NCBI GenBank assembly: GCA_033439685.1
Contig: JAUEDM010000002.1
Span: 2,976,001 to 3,040,000 of the forward strand
Source: Apodospora peruviana
Lineage: Eukaryota > Ascomycota > Sordariomycetes > Sordariales > Lasiosphaeriaceae
Reading direction: 5' to 3'
DNA length: 64,000 bases
Shown here: in pieces, positions 47,043-57,879 of the stretch
Layout of the letters: every line of letters starts with the position of its first letter
How positions within the stretch are numbered: the first letter of the stretch is position 1
Notes under the pieces: generated by a model
The model's database searches: none
Told to the model about the DNA's origin: nothing
What the model saw: the letters and a program-made list of their open reading frames with translations, nothing else
Position numbers and translations under genes: made by a program

Positions 47043-47929
47043 TGCGGAACAACTTCGTAACATATCTACACGCAAGGCCTCGTTAGTCTTGCCAGTCCGT
47101 AGGTACCTGCTTGTTATGAGGTACCTAGGTAGGGAGATGACCAACGGAGAAGACAGAGGAAGCGCAGGGCTGCAGAACAAGGGCTGGTTGGCTACTCTCA
47201 TACGTCCAAAGCAATACTCCCTTAACCTACACATATGTATATGCAGCAACGTTGCCACCGGCGGTTGGTTGGGAGTATAAGACTATATTGGTCTTTTAAG
47301 TCTGTTGGTAATCTTTACCTTCAGCTATTGTACGCCTAGGAGTGTGCCCAAGAACATGTTCAATACTGAAAGCCGGCCAACAAAAGTTACTGTAGAGCCA
47401 TCCCTCGAGCTGTCTCTCATTGCCCATCCAGATCACGGAATCCACCGCCCTCTCCAGCCCCATCACCAACCGACTGTCACCTTGCTGCTGCATCGTCTGA
47501 TGAAACTCATCACCATCGCCATTCATGACAGAGAATTGTTCCTGGTTGTTCGACCGTGTCATGATAAGAGTCATCACCATTACCAGCAGGACTCTCGCTC
47601 TCCACCATAGCAGCGTTGGGCTGATTATTCGGAGGCGGGGAAACCCACTCGGCGAGAGAAAAGTCGGCTTCCGTGATAGATGTCACTTAGAGCGTCAATG
47701 GGACCCCGAAGTGGCCGAAATAACGCAGATCGATTGCGTCTTAAGATCAAGTTCCCTACGGAACACACTGATCCTGGTCTCAGTTTACAGTTTCTCATAT
47801 CATATTTCGTCTGCAACCTGGATTGATTGGGAAGAGGGGAAGTTATAACATCAATAATAAAAATACAAAGCTCCCAGTTTTAGTCATTAGCATCCCCTTG
47901 CTCTTATCTCTGTCAGCTCTACACACCCC
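47043..47929. other. Intergenic between GST relic and PHB1
   Basis: About 890 bases. TACCTAGGT occurs at 47122-47130 inside GAGGTACCTAGGTAGGG, with another GGTACC 20 bp before it. No GST N-terminal exon could be found here, and no other gene is supported. Confidence 0.5.
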
Positions 47930-48836
47930 TTATGGCCTGCCCACATTCATCAACAGACTCGACCCTCCCTTTCCACCCGGCAGATACGCAACGTTCGGGT
48001 TGTTTGCTAGCGTCTGCGCAATCTCGCGACTCGCCTCGATCTTACGGATCTGGATCAGACCATCGCCGGCCTTGGCGATCGCCCTGCTGATAGTCTCAGC
48101 GCTCTCGGCCTCGCCCTCGGCCCGAATAACGTTGGCCTGTCTCTCTTGCTCAGCACGCTCAACGATGAAGCGCGCACGCTCCGCGTCCTGCTGTGCGATC
48201 TGCTTCTGCTCGACGGCCTTGGTGAACTCCTTGCCGAATGTCATGTGCGTGATGGAGACATCCTCGAGAGCAATATTGAACTCGCTGGCGCGCTTCATGA
48301 GATCCGCCCGAATCCGGTTGGAGACAGCTTCACGCTGTGTGATGAGCTCTGCTGCGTCAAACTGGGCCACGATGGACTTCAACACTTCGTTTCCGATGGA
48401 CGGGAGCACGCGCTCATCGTAGTCTTTGCCGAGGGTCTGTTTTGGATTGAAACGTCAGGAAGGGCGACTTCTTCTTACTTTGCAAAACAAATTGGAATGG
48501 ACTTATACAAACCTGGTAGATTATTGGAAGCGACTGCACCTCGGGCCGGTGTAGTACCCTCAGTGTCAAGCTGACCATTTGGAGATCCTTGCTTCCGGTC
48601 GTCGTTCCGATAGTCCGCGGCTTCGTCCGTACATCGAAGATGATGGCCTTCTGCAACCAGGGAATCCGGAAGTGTGTGCCCTCGTTGATGACCGTCTCCT
48701 TGACTCCGGATAACCGGTCGAAGATGACTGCGCGTGATCCACCCTTGACATCGTAAATGGACGAGCTGATCAGTGAGAACCCGACCGCCGTCGGAACGGC
48801 GATCTTATAAATAAAACCCAGGCTCCTTGTCGCCAT
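47930..48836 (-). CDS. PHB1: Prohibitin-1
   Basis: Two exons, complement of 48513-48836 and 47930-48436, with a 76-nt intron, encode 276 aa. A hydrophobic N-terminal segment (IYKIAVPTAVGFSLISSSIY) is the inner-membrane anchor. The SPFH/PHB domain follows with the near-invariant GGSRAVIFDRLSGVKETV and EGTHFRIPWLQ, then a long coiled coil (EQKQIAQQDAERARFIVERA). Phb1 and Phb2 form ring complexes in the mitochondrial inner membrane that chaperone respiratory proteins and shape cristae. Length matches the family. It is divergent from QCR8, another inner-membrane respiratory gene, across 387 bp. Confidence 0.95.
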
Positions 48837-49223
48837 TTTGACTCGGTTCGGTGTATGTCGTTGGGGATTGCGGAGCAGTGGTGAAGCTCGACCTAGGTCC
48901 CTTGAAGCTTACAGCTTTCGAGATGGTCCTGTGGTGGAAGCAATGGGGCGAGCTTAGCAAATTAGTGGAGCCAAGAGTGTTTCCAAGTTGCGGGAGCATC
49001 GGCCGGCGCGCGGCTGAACTTTTCAGAGCTCCCATCCTCGCTTGGACCGTGCACGACAGCTGTCTCAGCCAATTGGCGTTAAGCCATTCTTAGCGGGTCA
49101 TGGATTCTCGGCTTCGTCGATTGATTCCAACTTCAACCCACAAGCTTCAGCCCAAGCCGACCTCACGGTGTGTACGCCAATCAACCGAACTCCACCAACG
49201 CGTCCTTCGAGAAGCCATTCAAG
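48837..49223. promoter_or_regulatory. Divergent PHB1-QCR8 promoter
   Basis: A 387-bp gap between the start codons of two mitochondrial inner-membrane genes transcribed away from each other. It is compact enough for a shared control region. I did not identify a specific factor-binding site. Confidence 0.45.
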
Positions 49224-49910
49224 ATGCGCCCTACTCAGAGATTGATGGGAGGCGGCGGTGATTCCCCCCTCGGCAGACACAACAAGTCAGTCCTCCAACC
49301 CGGCTGCACCCGAATCCGTCTTTTTTTGCATGCTGCTCCCACCGCGGCGCTGGCGTTTCCTCAATGCCTCTTACGCGCGATTGAATAGCTGTCGCTTTTG
49401 ACCTCTCGCTGACATTACCTCCGGCAGATATCTTGGAGGATGGGGTTCCTTTGGTAAGTTGGACTCGACCTAGCATACACCCAGAAAAAGACGAGCAAGT
49501 CGACAGTATCACATGGACGACGGACAAGACGCCGGATTGCGAATATTGCTCTGGACTATGATATAAACGGAAAGAAATTTGGTCTAACTGATATGTTGCT
49601 GGGCAGGTGGAATGAAGCAAAAGGGAATCGTCACGTACTCCATCAGCTCTAACCGTCAGAACCCGTTCGCTGGCGCATTCCACGACGCAATCTTCAACAC
49701 CTGGAGACGCTTCTCCTCCCAGTTCCTCTACTGGGGGCCGTCCGCGGCTTTCGCCTACTGGGCCATGAACTGGGCTATTGAGCGGTAGGTCCCGTTTCCT
49801 GGTCACTCGCAAGTTGAATTGACAGGGGAGCATCCTGAATCTGACAAACTTGCAGGAACGAGTACCTCAACTCCAAGGCTGGCCGGGCTGAGTTTGCCGA
49901 CGAGGAGTAA
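49224..49910 (+). CDS. QCR8: Cytochrome bc1 complex subunit 8 (Qcr8)
   Basis: Four exons, 49224-49285, 49428-49453, 49607-49784 and 49856-49910, encode 106 aa. Exon 2 is only 26 nt and encodes most of YLGGWGSFG, a conserved Qcr8 motif, which confirms it. Exon 3 gives MKQKGIVTYSISSNRQNPFA and the membrane segment FLYWGPSAAFAYWAMNWA; exon 4 gives the short matrix/intermembrane tail ending FADEE. Qcr8 is a small single-span subunit of respiratory complex III that contacts cytochrome b. Length fits the family. No classical presequence is expected. Confidence 0.94.
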
Positions 49911-51665
49911 GAAGTGCGCAAAGATAAAAAGCAAATAGAGCAGTGCCAAGTGTGCCAAACAGACAAACCTGTACATCATCAGTCCATCATTAGTTCGCCC
50001 CGCGGAGTTGGAGTTGACTCCTATCGATTCTATTACTGTCTCCGTCGGAGTGATTGTCATTACTTCCCGTTTCGGTGATTTCCATGGCATTCCTTTGGCT
50101 CGCTGTCAGCCGAGACGGCGCTGGCATACCAAGCAGACCAATATACCGATAGCGTTTGTTCTGGATGAACACATCCCGAAAACTGTGTTCTGGTCATGCC
50201 GGTCGCAGTTTGAGACCTGTGACAGGCAACTAAGCTGTCGCTAGCCACGTCATTACTCTCTCCATTGAAGAAAAGTCACAACTGACGCTACTGCGTCGTG
50301 AGGGGGCCTGTCGCTTGTCAACTGTACGGCATCTAGCCTCAGGGGTCAAGTAAGAAGTTTTTGTTGCCCAACCCACTTCGTTGCTCTTTGTCCATTTGTT
50401 TTCCTCTGGTTGGCTTCACGGCTTAGAAAATCATGAAGAACAATGCATTGTACTGACCGAGCTGTCTGACTGTTCTGAAAGAGACCATTTCTGGGCTGTC
50501 TCTGATTTTATTCCGAAATTAGACCATAAGGGCGGTATATCCTGTAGTTATAAGGACGGGAGCGATTACAGAGCTACAATAACTGGGATATCACACCGTC
50601 ACTACAAGACCAAATAGACAGACACTAGGTTCCCTGAAGAGCGACACCTTTCATCAATTTTGTTTTAGAAGCCTTTCAAGCAAGTCAACCCTAGGTAGCA
50701 TGTTTGCAAAGTGTCACTGTTGTCGGTATACCAGATCCGTCCAACTCTCAAGTTCTCAACAACTCCATTGCCGAACCGCACCTGCATTGGCACTCAATCC
50801 CCTCTCACTCATTTTGTTAATAGATTAGCGAGTTCCAGGTCGTTAGTTGTTACCCCTCGCCAACCATCGTCAGGCGGGCACACCACGTGAAGAGAAGGGC
50901 ACCAACGGGGCGCCAACGGGTGGCCCACGGGCATGGATTTGTTGAGACCAGTGAGGTGCCTTGGACAAGTCCACGAAAGGGAACCCGTCTGCTGAGAGCC
51001 GTGAAGGCCTGAACCTCCCCCCAAACTAGCGTCGCGTTTAGTGCGGATTGGCCCGACCGGGGTGCCAACCTGGACTTCATCAGTGACCCTGACAGCAGTC
51101 ACTGAAATCCATTGTCGCTTTTCATCCCGAGACGTCCACGGAGTTGCAACTTGGCAAACCTTCACCAAATTATTATTCCTAAAGGCACCCGACCTGAAAT
51201 ACTCGGGGTTCTATATATTATTTGCGTCAGGCGAAAAGAAGCAAAACGAGGTTGAATAGCAACGCCATTAGCTTTAATTCACCACCTACCAAAGAGCAGC
51301 TCCTACCAACAGAAGAAGAAGTTCCGGTGCCGAGGCTGACGACATCGATGCTCGCGTTGTTTCCGAGAAAGTCGTCGGTTCTTTCTCAACCCCAACCCGT
51401 GCCGTCGCCCAGCGCCAACGCTCACCACTTTCGGCAACGTCCATATCAACAACCGAGCGCTCCCATCTTAGGTGCTGCTGCGCACGAAAACTGAGCAAAC
51501 AACAACGTCGCTCATTGCGAATTATTTTCTACTGATTCGCTTCTCTAAACCTGCGCAGATCCGAAACTGTCTTGACGCCTCACGGTTGGCAAATCCCACC
51601 CGAACGTCAAAACCTAATTTAAACCCCCAGCCCGACTGTTCTTTGCGTAATCGCATCCGACCTTC
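49911..51665. other. Intergenic between QCR8 and NEM1
   Basis: About 1.75 kb. The first part is presumably the QCR8 3' UTR and the last few hundred bases the NEM1 promoter and leader. No exon was recognised in either strand. Confidence 0.5.
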
Positions 51666-51695
51666 ATGGCGTCCTCGAGGTCGATAGCAAGATGA
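51666..51695 (+). promoter_or_regulatory. uORF overlapping the NEM1 start codon
   Basis: A 9-codon frame (MASSRSIAR) starts at 51666; its TGA shares bases with the NEM1 ATG in the sequence ATGA (51692-51695). If the transcript begins upstream, most scanning ribosomes would meet this ATG first, and NEM1 translation would need leaky scanning or termination-reinitiation. Confidence 0.55.
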
Positions 51696-53348
51696 ACTCC
51701 CTCAATATCATCTCGGCCCGAGTCTCCCCCTCGTCGAGTCCGGCACCGACACGAACAAACTCGCTCAGCGCATTGGGCCTAGCCGTTAGCCCGGACGATG
51801 ACAGACCGCGGGATGGCGAGACCCCGTTAGGCCTCAACAACGAAAAAGGCAGGCTGACGACCGAGCCCGACGACCTCTCCGGCGGCAACCGGACCTCGGA
51901 TCATAATGACTACGCAGTTATCGACGAGGACACGCCTCTTCTCTCCCACGGCCAAACCAAGGAAGTCAGCCCGCGCGGATCCCGGTGGACGCTCCTCCCG
52001 AAACGCATCGCATCCAGTTTTATCAACTCGATCCGCTTTGTGCTCTCCACACTGGCGGCGCCCGGTGTCTACCTAATCGCCTGTCTATACGACGAAAATG
52101 GAACTTTCGCTCCTCTGTTACAATTAAAGAAACTTTTCGGCTTCTACGGGGGCGATGTGACAAAAATGGCAGTAGACTACCATGAACATATGGCTATGGC
52201 CGAGAAGGATCGTCAAATAGGCATGGACGGCAGCGCCAAAGGCAGGGGTAGCCGCTTCGGCGCCATGACATCGAGGTTCGTCGGCGCGAGTGGTTCCTCC
52301 TCGTCCGGACTCTCCTCAGAATCTGAGTCGGATGCAACGGACAGAGGGCAAGTAAGCGGTGGAAGAGGATCTGCGGGCGACCGAAGACACCAACGGTCTA
52401 AATCGCTCCAAGATTCCGAGGAAATAGCGCCTGCGCGACGGTCGATACGAATCAAGCTCCATTCTGACGACTCGCTACGGCAACGGAAGCATAGGAAAGC
52501 TCAATCGGCGAGCGCTCGCTCCAGCAATAACGCAGCCTCGAACACCTCGACGTCGCCAAAAGATATCTCTGCTCAACTAAAATCACCAACTTCACCTGTT
52601 GGAGCCCTTACAAAATACCCCAAAACCCCGGCACCACCGCGACCGCTCATACCCCGGCGACAACCGTCGTACATCAACATAGACCCGGCCAGCCTGAAAC
52701 ACCAAAAGACTTTGATCCTGGACCTGGACGAGACCCTGATCCACAGCATGTCCAAGGGCGGACGCATGAGCACAGGGCACATGGTAGAGGTGCGACTCAA
52801 CACGACGTACGTGGGCGTGGGCGGGCAGGCCAGCATCGGCCCGCAGCACCCCATTTTGTACTATGTGCACAAGAGGCCGCACTGCGACGAGTTCTTGCGC
52901 CGCGTCAGCCGGTGGTTTAACCTGGTCGTGTTCACCGCGAGCGTGCAGGAGTACGCGGACCCGGTGATAGACTGGCTCGAGTCGGACCGCAAGATCTTCT
53001 CGGCGCGGTACTACCGTCAGCATTGTACATTCCGGCACGGGGCGTTCATCAAGGACCTGAGCTCGGTCGAGCCGGACCTGAGCAAGGTCATGATTCTGGA
53101 CAATAGTCCACTGAGTTATATGTTTCATCAAGGTGAGTTTTATATGCCCGTCCCTCTTTGGTTGCAAGGAGACTTACTGATCTTTTGCCTGTGCAGACAA
53201 TGCGATCCCGATACAAGGCTGGATCAGCGACCCGACGGATGGCGATTTGATGTATTTGATACCCTTCTTAGAAGGATTACAGTATGTTTCAGATGTGCGT
53301 GCACTTTTGGCGCTTCGCGGCGGGGAGGATGGGCAGCATATGGCATGA
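51692..53348 (+). CDS. NEM1: Nem1-type phosphatase (lipin/Pah1 activator), FCP/SCP family
   Basis: Two exons, 51692-53132 and 53197-53348, with a 64-nt intron, encode 530 aa. A hydrophobic segment at about residues 108-131 (INSIRFVLSTLAAPGVYLIA) anchors it in the ER/nuclear envelope. A Ser/Arg-rich linker follows. The HAD-type catalytic domain opens with LILDLDETLIHS; DLDET at 344-348 supplies the nucleophile Asp. It continues with VHKRPHCDEFLRRVSRWFNL, VFTASVQEYADPVIDWL and KVMILDNSPLSYMFHQ. With Spo7, Nem1 dephosphorylates the phosphatidate phosphatase Pah1, controlling membrane versus storage lipid synthesis. The C-terminus (ALLALRGGEDGQHMA) looks complete. Confidence 0.93.
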
Positions 53349-55053
53349 GTTTTTATAATGTGTCCTCTAAGTCATTAGATAGGAGAGAGAGAGGCATATA
53401 AAGCATGGAAAGCGGCCAAGAGAAAAAAAACATTCTGTATGGGTTTTCTCGGAGAGACGAGGAGCGACAAAGGGAGGATGGGAGGAGCGCTGCCATTTGG
53501 ATTTTTTGTTTATTGTTTAGTTTTGTGTGTGTTTTGATCATTGGTTTATCATAATTGTTTTTGACTGTTGTTATAAATCATGGTTTGCCTCTGGCTGGTG
53601 CTGTATTGATGTAAATATTCATGAAGCATGTTGTCCCTCTTTTGTTTGTTTATAGCTGATGGGTGTTGATCGAGTCGGCGGAGGAAGAAGGTGACTTGAG
53701 ACGCAAGGCACGCTGGGAGTTGGAGAGTCAAGAAGCATAGAGATAAAGATTTCTTTGTCTCATTTACCTAACATCCCATCTCTTTACTTATAGCTACTGT
53801 GCTGTGAATTGATCAAGTTAGGTCCTGGGCCTATAGGAGAGCTTGATACACACCTTACTTCCTGGTCCATATCTGTTTTACATTAATTATACCATCACGA
53901 ATCCTGAGCGATATATGTCTGTATGGCTGTCGTGGTGGTTGGCGGTGTCCCAGTTCAGTTGAAGGGGCTCTACCAAGGAATACATGATCATGATCTATCG
54001 AGATCTAGTTGTACGGAGTATCCGTAGGTGGTTTTTCTCCAACCGTTCCGGACCGGTTTGCTTCAGTTGGCAAACTCCACGGAGGGCCAGGTCCACGAGC
54101 GGCAGGGTCGGTCGGTCGGTTTACACTTACGTCACACGAACCACCTCCCACCCCAGCGCTGTTGGCCCGGCGTTTTCCGCCAATTTCAGTCGTCTCCTTT
54201 ACTCTGCGAATTGCCTGTCTGTTCGGATTCCCTGGCCTGGCGAGATTATATTGCAGGGAGCTTTGCATACGAGTTTTTTTGGGACGTTCGAATTATCATC
54301 AGCTCTAGTTAAACTGTCAAAGACACTACCACATCAAAAACATTAACGAAATATATTCCGTAGAGGGTCAAGGATCTCGAGTATGGATATCAAACAATGC
54401 ATGCAAAGGGACAATGGAGCGTTACCAGATCCCGGCTACCGAAATTGATTGGGTTGAGAGCTGCTGGAAAGCCGTCCAGCAGCGTGCCAAGCAAGACCCG
54501 TTTGAGGTTGTCGACGGTCGAGTGGGCAAAGGTGGGACTGGGCCGCTGGCGCATACCAGGGTCCGCATCGGGAAGTTAAAAATGGTGACATCATCATGCA
54601 GCTTTACAAAGGCGCAAGTCCTACGATGCGATGATGTTATTGCTGGGGCGGCCTTTCTGGTCGGCCATTTCCTACCCTGGACGAATACCGTGTACAGTAC
54701 GGATCACCCGTGTGACCTATCACGCCTGAGCTAGCAAGCTGGAACAACTGGGGGCATAGCAGCAGCGACGGACCTCCAGTGCTTTGCTTGAGAGAAAGTT
54801 GGAATTTGGATGGGTAGGCACAGGTCTGTGACGCACCAAGGGGCCACTTTCATCCCCTCCCTCCTCCCTCCGTCACTGCGATCTTAAAAAGGACTTGACG
54901 TCTGCCTTCCATTGCTGCCTGCTTTCTCTTTCCCATCCTCCAATTGCAAAACAATAAGAAACACGAACAAAAACCTTTCTTCAAACGCCCTTAACACACT
55001 CCCACCACAAACTACCAGCTTCACACCAACGAGTTAAACCTCAAATCGTCATC
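53349..55053. other. Intergenic between NEM1 and DUF1761-like gene
   Basis: About 1.7 kb. A TACGGAGTA motif is at 54012-54020, and TTAAAAAGG lies about 170 bp before the next start with a CCAAT near 54939, consistent with that gene's promoter. A possible coding remnant at 54414-54590 is listed separately. Confidence 0.45.
54414..54596 (+). other. Possible coding remnant or small unrecognised gene
   Basis: An ATG at 54414 opens a frame that reads like protein for about 60 residues (ATEIDWVESCWKAVQQRA, then FEVVDGRVGKGGTGPLAH). Codon choice and composition look coding, but the following residues do not. I recognise no family and see no convincing partner exon. It could be one exon of a small gene, a gene fragment, or chance. 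Confidence 0.25.
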
Positions 55054-56063
55054 ATGTCTCTGCACTGTAAGTGTTTTCCTTCCATGCTCGGATCTCCAGA
55101 GCTTCGAACCGTTCCCCCCCGAATTCCAGCGGTCGCTCCCATCTTGGAATCTTACCCGCGGGTCCGAGATCCGGCGTCTTAGCTCTTGTCATACAACTCT
55201 CCGAAAGTCTTGAGAGGACCGAAAATGATCTGGCAGTATGGTGCCCTGCAGCCTGGATTCCTCATGAAATTGGCTGTCGGGAGGCTGGGCAAGATTCGAT
55301 GGAGCTAGGCTTGAGTTGCTGGTGATCAAGACCACGGCTGGCTGGGGACAACAGCAGCCAATGCAAACGTCAACATTTCAACTTCTCAGAACCAGAACCA
55401 CAAGCCGCGTACTTGGCAGATGATACTAAGTCCGATTTTTCAGATCTCCCCCCCGTTAAGCCTTCGGCTATTGCCCTCGGCACCATCTTCAACCACACTA
55501 CCGAGCTTGCGGTAATGACGCCGCTCTTCGGTGCTACCTACCAGCGTGCGAAGGCTGCCAACACCAAGGAGGAGTTCATCAAATCCAAGGAGGCTACCAG
55601 CACTGCGGTTGCATGGGGCTCCTCGCTCGTCGGCTCGGCGCTCCAGTCGTATGGTGTCGGTGCCCTCATCAACGCTACAGGAACCCTCAGCTATAAGGGC
55701 TCTGCCTATCTCGGTGCTCTTATCTTTGCTGCCACCAGCGCCCCCGGAGTAAGTTCCAACACTAACTGATCGATCATTTCGATGACGGGCGGCCACTCAC
55801 AAAAATCGATAGTTCCTCAACTCCCTCTTCGTCGAGAAGCAAGCACTCGAGACTGTCGGTGTGAGCGTGGTTGCCAAGCTCATCGAGACTGTTGGTCTGT
55901 CCATGTTCATGACTTGGTGGGGAACACGCACCAACCCATTTGAGTAGTAAGTCTCGACATCTTCGTCATTTTGATGAGGTTCTTCAGATACTAACATTCT
56001 CGAACTAGTTCCACCAGCAGCCGCGGAACCCCGATGAGCCGAAATGCCTTCCGATCGGAGTAA
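55054..56063 (+). CDS. DUF1761-like integral membrane protein
   Basis: Four exons, 55054-55066, 55420-55748, 55813-55946 and 56009-56063, encode 176 aa. The first exon has only 13 nt (MSLH plus one base), and intron 1 is 353 nt. Four hydrophobic segments are visible: AIALGTIFNHTTELAVM, AVAWGSSLVGSALQSYGVGA, GSAYLGALIFAATSAPGFL and VVAKLIETVGLSMFMTWW. Layout and the TRTNPFE ending resemble the fungal DUF1761 membrane proteins; function is unknown. The CA-rich leader before the ATG and the C-ending codons suggest strong expression. The acceptor at 55418-55419 was chosen because the two nearer AGs (55388-55389, 55394-55395) would create TAA at the join. Confidence 0.72.
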
Positions 56064-56941
56064 ACGGAAGGGGGAAATGAGATGGATGAATGAATGGCTT
56101 CATTTTCGGCGCATTGATCGTACCCGAATAGAGTGATATATCGGGACGCCAAGGGAAGGGTCTGATAATTTTTCTTTTGCCTCTGTACCTGTAGTATCGT
56201 TATTAGCATCCCCTGGGGTATTCAAGAATTTGACGATCCCAACTGCATTCTTGTTCAGCTATAGTTCTAGTGACTTAGATTGCCGTTGCCCGTCACGTTG
56301 ACTTGCTTCAAGCAGACTAAAACATGGACGCGCGAAGACGTATGGGCTTGTCAGAATTGTGTCCTGCGGAGCCCTTGCCTGAACTTCCCATTTTCGATAC
56401 TTACACAAAGGGGCCCTCCCTTATATACCCATTAACGCCACCGTCCTCCTAATTTAGACAAACAGAATGGCCAAACCCGGGAAGAAAACACAAGCCAAAT
56501 ACCGGTACCTATCGGACCTGTCGAGCCTCCATACAACTCGAAGTAATTGCAACCCCAGCGACAAACCGCTGTTATAGCAAAGTTGTCGAACTCCACAACG
56601 AAACCTTCTTTGGCGATGAAAAATGGGGATCGAAAACAGAAAACGGGCTATGAAACAGTTGGTAGGGAACTGATGGTGGTGATCGGTCGCTGATCGGGTC
56701 GCTTGTGCCCAAAGTGTCCTCTGTCCACCTCCGCTCCAAGAGCGACAAAGAAAGAACACTGACCCTAGGCTTTCACCTTCTTGCGGGGTCGCGACTTCTT
56801 CTCACGTCTCTTCCGCTTCTGCTGCAAATACTCGTGCATCAGTTCGTGCGTCTGTTTCTGATCCTCCTCCTGCTTCTGATGTTGAATTTTCTGTTTCTGC
56901 CCCTGCTCCTGCTTAGGTTCCAGTTTCTCGGGTCCGGCCTC
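56064..56941. other. Convergent region, with in-frame NHP2 downstream extension
   Basis: About 880 bases between the DUF1761-like gene (+) and NHP2 (-). On the minus strand, 56941 down to 56768 is open for 58 codons directly behind the NHP2 stop and encodes a Gln/Lys/Glu/Arg-rich sequence. Nothing else is recognised. Confidence 0.45.
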
Positions 56942-57879
56942 CTAATCACGGCTCAGAGTGAATGAAGCAACCTGCAGCGGGTGAACGCCCTTGACCCACG
57001 GCTGAACCTGGATCTCCCACTGCTTCTTCGCCAGCTTCTGCAGCTCGTTCCACGCCTCGAGGTACTCCTCGGCGCTGACCTTCTTGTCTTCGCCCGTGCC
57101 CTCCATATCGGCGTCCTCGTCCTTCTTCTTGGAAGCACCGGTAGACTTCTTGCCCTCTGGCTTCAACATGACGACACTAGTGGCGCGCTTGGTGCACGCA
57201 GCTACGCCAAGGTCGGCACGCGACTTGACGAACATGTAATCGACGCCGTGGATCTCGCAGAGGATAGGGAAGTGCATGATCACCTCGCCAGGGGAGATGT
57301 CGCCGGCGATAATGACGATAGCGGGAGTCTTGAGGTTAGCATTGGTCGGGGAGACCTCGGGCAGCTTCTTAAGCGCCTTCTCGCACTCCTTCACGCCACG
57401 GTGGATGGACTTCAGTTTCGCGCCTGAAATTGGGTGAAAGAGAGGCTTGTCAGCTGCGCTCAATTGTAGTACATGTTTGCGTTTTTGCAGTTGGGAGAGA
57501 GGCTTGACAAAGAGAGAACTGGGTATGTACCCTTCTTGATCAACTTGTAGATCTTCTTGTGTGCCTTCTCATCGGCAAGCGGTAGCGCGAAGGGTACCAA
57601 TTCCTCGGCCGGCTTGACGAAATCCTTGGGGTCTACTGCCGCTACAGTCGCCTCGATTTGCAGGTCGGAAGACGCCGCGGCGTCGGCCTGGAGATGCGCA
57701 TCGAGAGCCCGAGCAAGCTTGTCCTGTTTTGCCTTGTCCTTCTTCTTATCCTTCTTATCCTTGTGAATGCCGTCAGCCTCGCTCCTCTTCTTGTCCTTCT
57801 TGGCCTCCTTGGCGGCCTTTTCCTGCTGCTTTTTCTCCTTCTTCAGCTTCTTTTCGTCGTCTTTGGCCGAAGAACCCAT
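56942..57879 (-). CDS. NHP2: H/ACA snoRNP protein Nhp2 (L7Ae family)
   Basis: Two exons, complement of 57531-57879 and 56942-57423, with a 107-nt intron, encode 276 aa. The N-terminal 55 residues are almost all Lys, Glu, Asp and Ala. The L7Ae RNA-binding domain spans KKIYKLIKKGAKLKSIHRGV, the hallmark IVIIAGDISPGEVIMHFPIL and YMFVKSRADLGVAACTKRAT. A C-terminal fungal extension follows with an acidic/Lys patch and YLEAWNELQKLAKKQWEIQ. Nhp2 is a core subunit of H/ACA particles that guide rRNA pseudouridylation. It is longer than yeast Nhp2 at both ends. The true C-terminus may lie further on: the frame continues open for 58 codons past the TAG. Confidence 0.9.
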
